A DNA stretch of 64,000 nucleotides from Fibrobacterota bacterium (GTDB lineage Bacteria; Fibrobacterota; Fibrobacteria; UBA11236): assembly GCA_019509785.1 (NCBI GenBank), contig JAEKLQ010000052.1, positions 1 to 64,000 of the forward strand. The letters are read 5' to 3'. Shown here in pieces: positions 63,131 through 64,000 of this stretch. Position 1 is the stretch's first letter; the number at the start of each line of letters is the position of its first letter. The position numbers were made by a program, and so were the translations under genes. The notes under the pieces are model-generated. The model was not told the origin of the DNA, made no database searches, and saw nothing but the letters and a program-made list of their open reading frames with translations.

Positions 63131-63441
63131 GCGAACCGGTAGCCAGGTCCTTCTCCGTACCGCCCGAGGTCCGCGGAGACCTAGGTATCGCGCATGTTAC
63201 CCCTGGGTATCACCTATGTTCCCCAAAGCGGAGGTAGCATCCGGGTTTCCCGATTGGCGGAATCCGCGTATCACCTCGCGCGAATACCATCCTATCCGCC
63301 AGCGCGCAAGCCTTTTCCGCCGTTTGCGGAATTCGAGGGCGACAAGCTGAAATCCGGGCGATTGAGCGGGGAATTCCGGGATGCGAGGTCGGAATAGGAA
63401 CGGGATCCGGCCGCCCGGAGAGCTGCCGACGGAGAATGGGG
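63131..63441. other. 311-base intergenic region
   Basis: No gene with a ribosome site or known family is visible. Short frames on both strands are not supported. I see no terminator or promoter with consensus elements. Confidence 0.5.
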
Positions 63442-63876
63442 ATGATTATTCCCGCGCTGGAATCCCGCGATGCCCTTATTATATGCCCCATGCTCACCTT
63501 GGCTTTCGCCTTCGCTGCCTTGAGCCTGCTCCTCGCCGGGAGTTTCTTCCGCAAATACCAACATCGGGTCCGCATGGAGACCCTGAACGCTTTGCGGTAC
63601 CATCGCATCGCCGACTATCTCGGACGTCCCATCCCGCTGGCCTTCGAATACCGCCCCGACGGCGGCCCGGCCACTCCGGTGAATGTCGACGTGGACGAAA
63701 TCTACCACTACGGGCGGGATTATTTCCTCAAGGGGCACGAGCCCGAGGGCAAGCGCAGCCAGGTTTTCAGATGGGATCGCGTCTCCCGCCCGCGCGTGCG
63801 GCACGGGGACCGCGATTTGTCATCCCTCGATGAACTATTCCAAGCCGCGGGCGGGCAGGCCCGGGCCGCGGCCTGA
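63442..63876 (+). CDS. Membrane-anchored small protein with a WYL-like C-terminal part
   Basis: This roughly 144-aa protein has one hydrophobic helix near residues 16-36 (MLTLAFAFAALSLLLAGSFF) and a soluble part. Around residues 65-125 the pattern IPLAFEYRP, VDVDEIYHYGRDYFLKGH and QVFRWDRVSRPRV resembles the WYL fold, a ligand-binding domain usually found in regulators. GGAG lies 7 bases before the ATG at 63442; ATGs at 63436 and 63490 are alternatives. The membrane anchor makes a regulator role less likely. The WYL resemblance is weak. Confidence 0.5.
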   Translation: MIIPALESRDALIICPMLTLAFAFAALSLLLAGSFFRKYQHRVRMETLNALRYHRIADYLGRPIPLAFEYRPDGGPATPVNVDVDEIYHYGRDYFLKGHEPEGKRSQVFRWDRVSRPRVRHGDRDLSSLDELFQAAGGQARAAA

Positions 63877-64000
63877 AGGAGGTTTCCCCAGGTATTCTGC
63901 GTGTTACGTCGGACCGGGCCGGTGCCACTACTGGCCAAAAAGCCCGGCCAATGCTTGACAAACCGGAAAGCCGACGGCGAAACCGCGGCGCTTCCGGAAT

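Noticed and set aside
63955-63960. Perfect TTGACA near the right edge as a promoter
   Set aside because: No -10-like sequence lies 15-19 bases downstream; that region is GC-rich.

Overview
The window is about 63% GC-type, gene-dense DNA from a Gram-negative bacterium. Signs of an outer membrane are everywhere: lipoproteins with lipoboxes, signal peptides, two outer-membrane beta-barrels ending in phenylalanine, and a PorV-like barrel next to a giant secreted protein with a FlgD/FN3-like C-terminal module. Together with the E. coli-type LysA, a single-chain GcvP, a vWA/chitobiase-domain surface protein and a GH43-like glycosidase, this points to the FCB group, most likely Fibrobacterota or a close relative. 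That placement is inference from gene content only. TTG, GTG and probably CTG start codons are used alongside ATG. I see no prophage, transposase, rRNA or CRISPR.

Layout. 1-6.3 kb: edge of a dihydrofolate-reductase-like gene, a DbpA-type DEAD-box helicase, a membrane-anchored alpha/beta hydrolase, a lipoprotein and a DUF72 protein. 6.4-11.9 kb: L-rhamnose catabolism (bifunctional aldolase/dehydrogenase, rhamnulokinase) followed by a regulator with two GntR-type winged helices and a sugar-binding domain, preceded by an extended -10 promoter. 12-18 kb: a vWA surface protein and the lutABC lactate-oxidation operon. 18-26.7 kb: trpF, a lone ABC ATPase, polA, an exported YidD-domain fusion, coaE and small envelope proteins. 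26.7-30.6 kb: an ECF sigma/anti-sigma pair and a YfbK-like vWA lipoprotein, each transcription unit headed by the same GGAACTT-N15-GTCT promoter. 30.6-38.6 kb: tRNA-Val(CAC), a Crp/Fnr regulator, purF, a metallophosphatase, a DUF3467 protein, thrH, a carboxylesterase, htpX, a TerC-family protein and a lipoprotein. 39-47.8 kb: a protein made only of helicase-associated (HA) repeats and an overlapping three-gene envelope operon. 48-54 kb: an NAD-dependent epimerase/reductase, an unusual HU-like protein, a GH43-like enzyme, clpS, an unknown gene and a divergent murD. 53.4-59.8 kb: glycine cleavage (gcvH, gcvP) and asd. 60-64 kb: lysA, a lipoprotein glucose/sorbosone dehydrogenase and a small membrane protein with a WYL-like tail. 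asd and lysA are the second and the final enzyme of lysine synthesis.

The most unusual signals are structural. Two intergenic elements share one design: 7-bp telomere-like units (GGGTANA) inverted around a GC-rich hairpin. Small palindromic modules sit inside reading frames: lysA carries an in-frame insert of about 15 codons that coincides with two tandem perfect hairpins of 45 nt in total, and trpF, the ABC ATPase and the PorV-like gene each carry 18-bp tandem duplications with a palindromic core. Other points of note are the autoregulated ECF regulon with a peptide motif shared between anti-sigma factor and lipoprotein, the probable CTG start of lutC, and an HU-like protein that appears to lack about 13 N-terminal residues.
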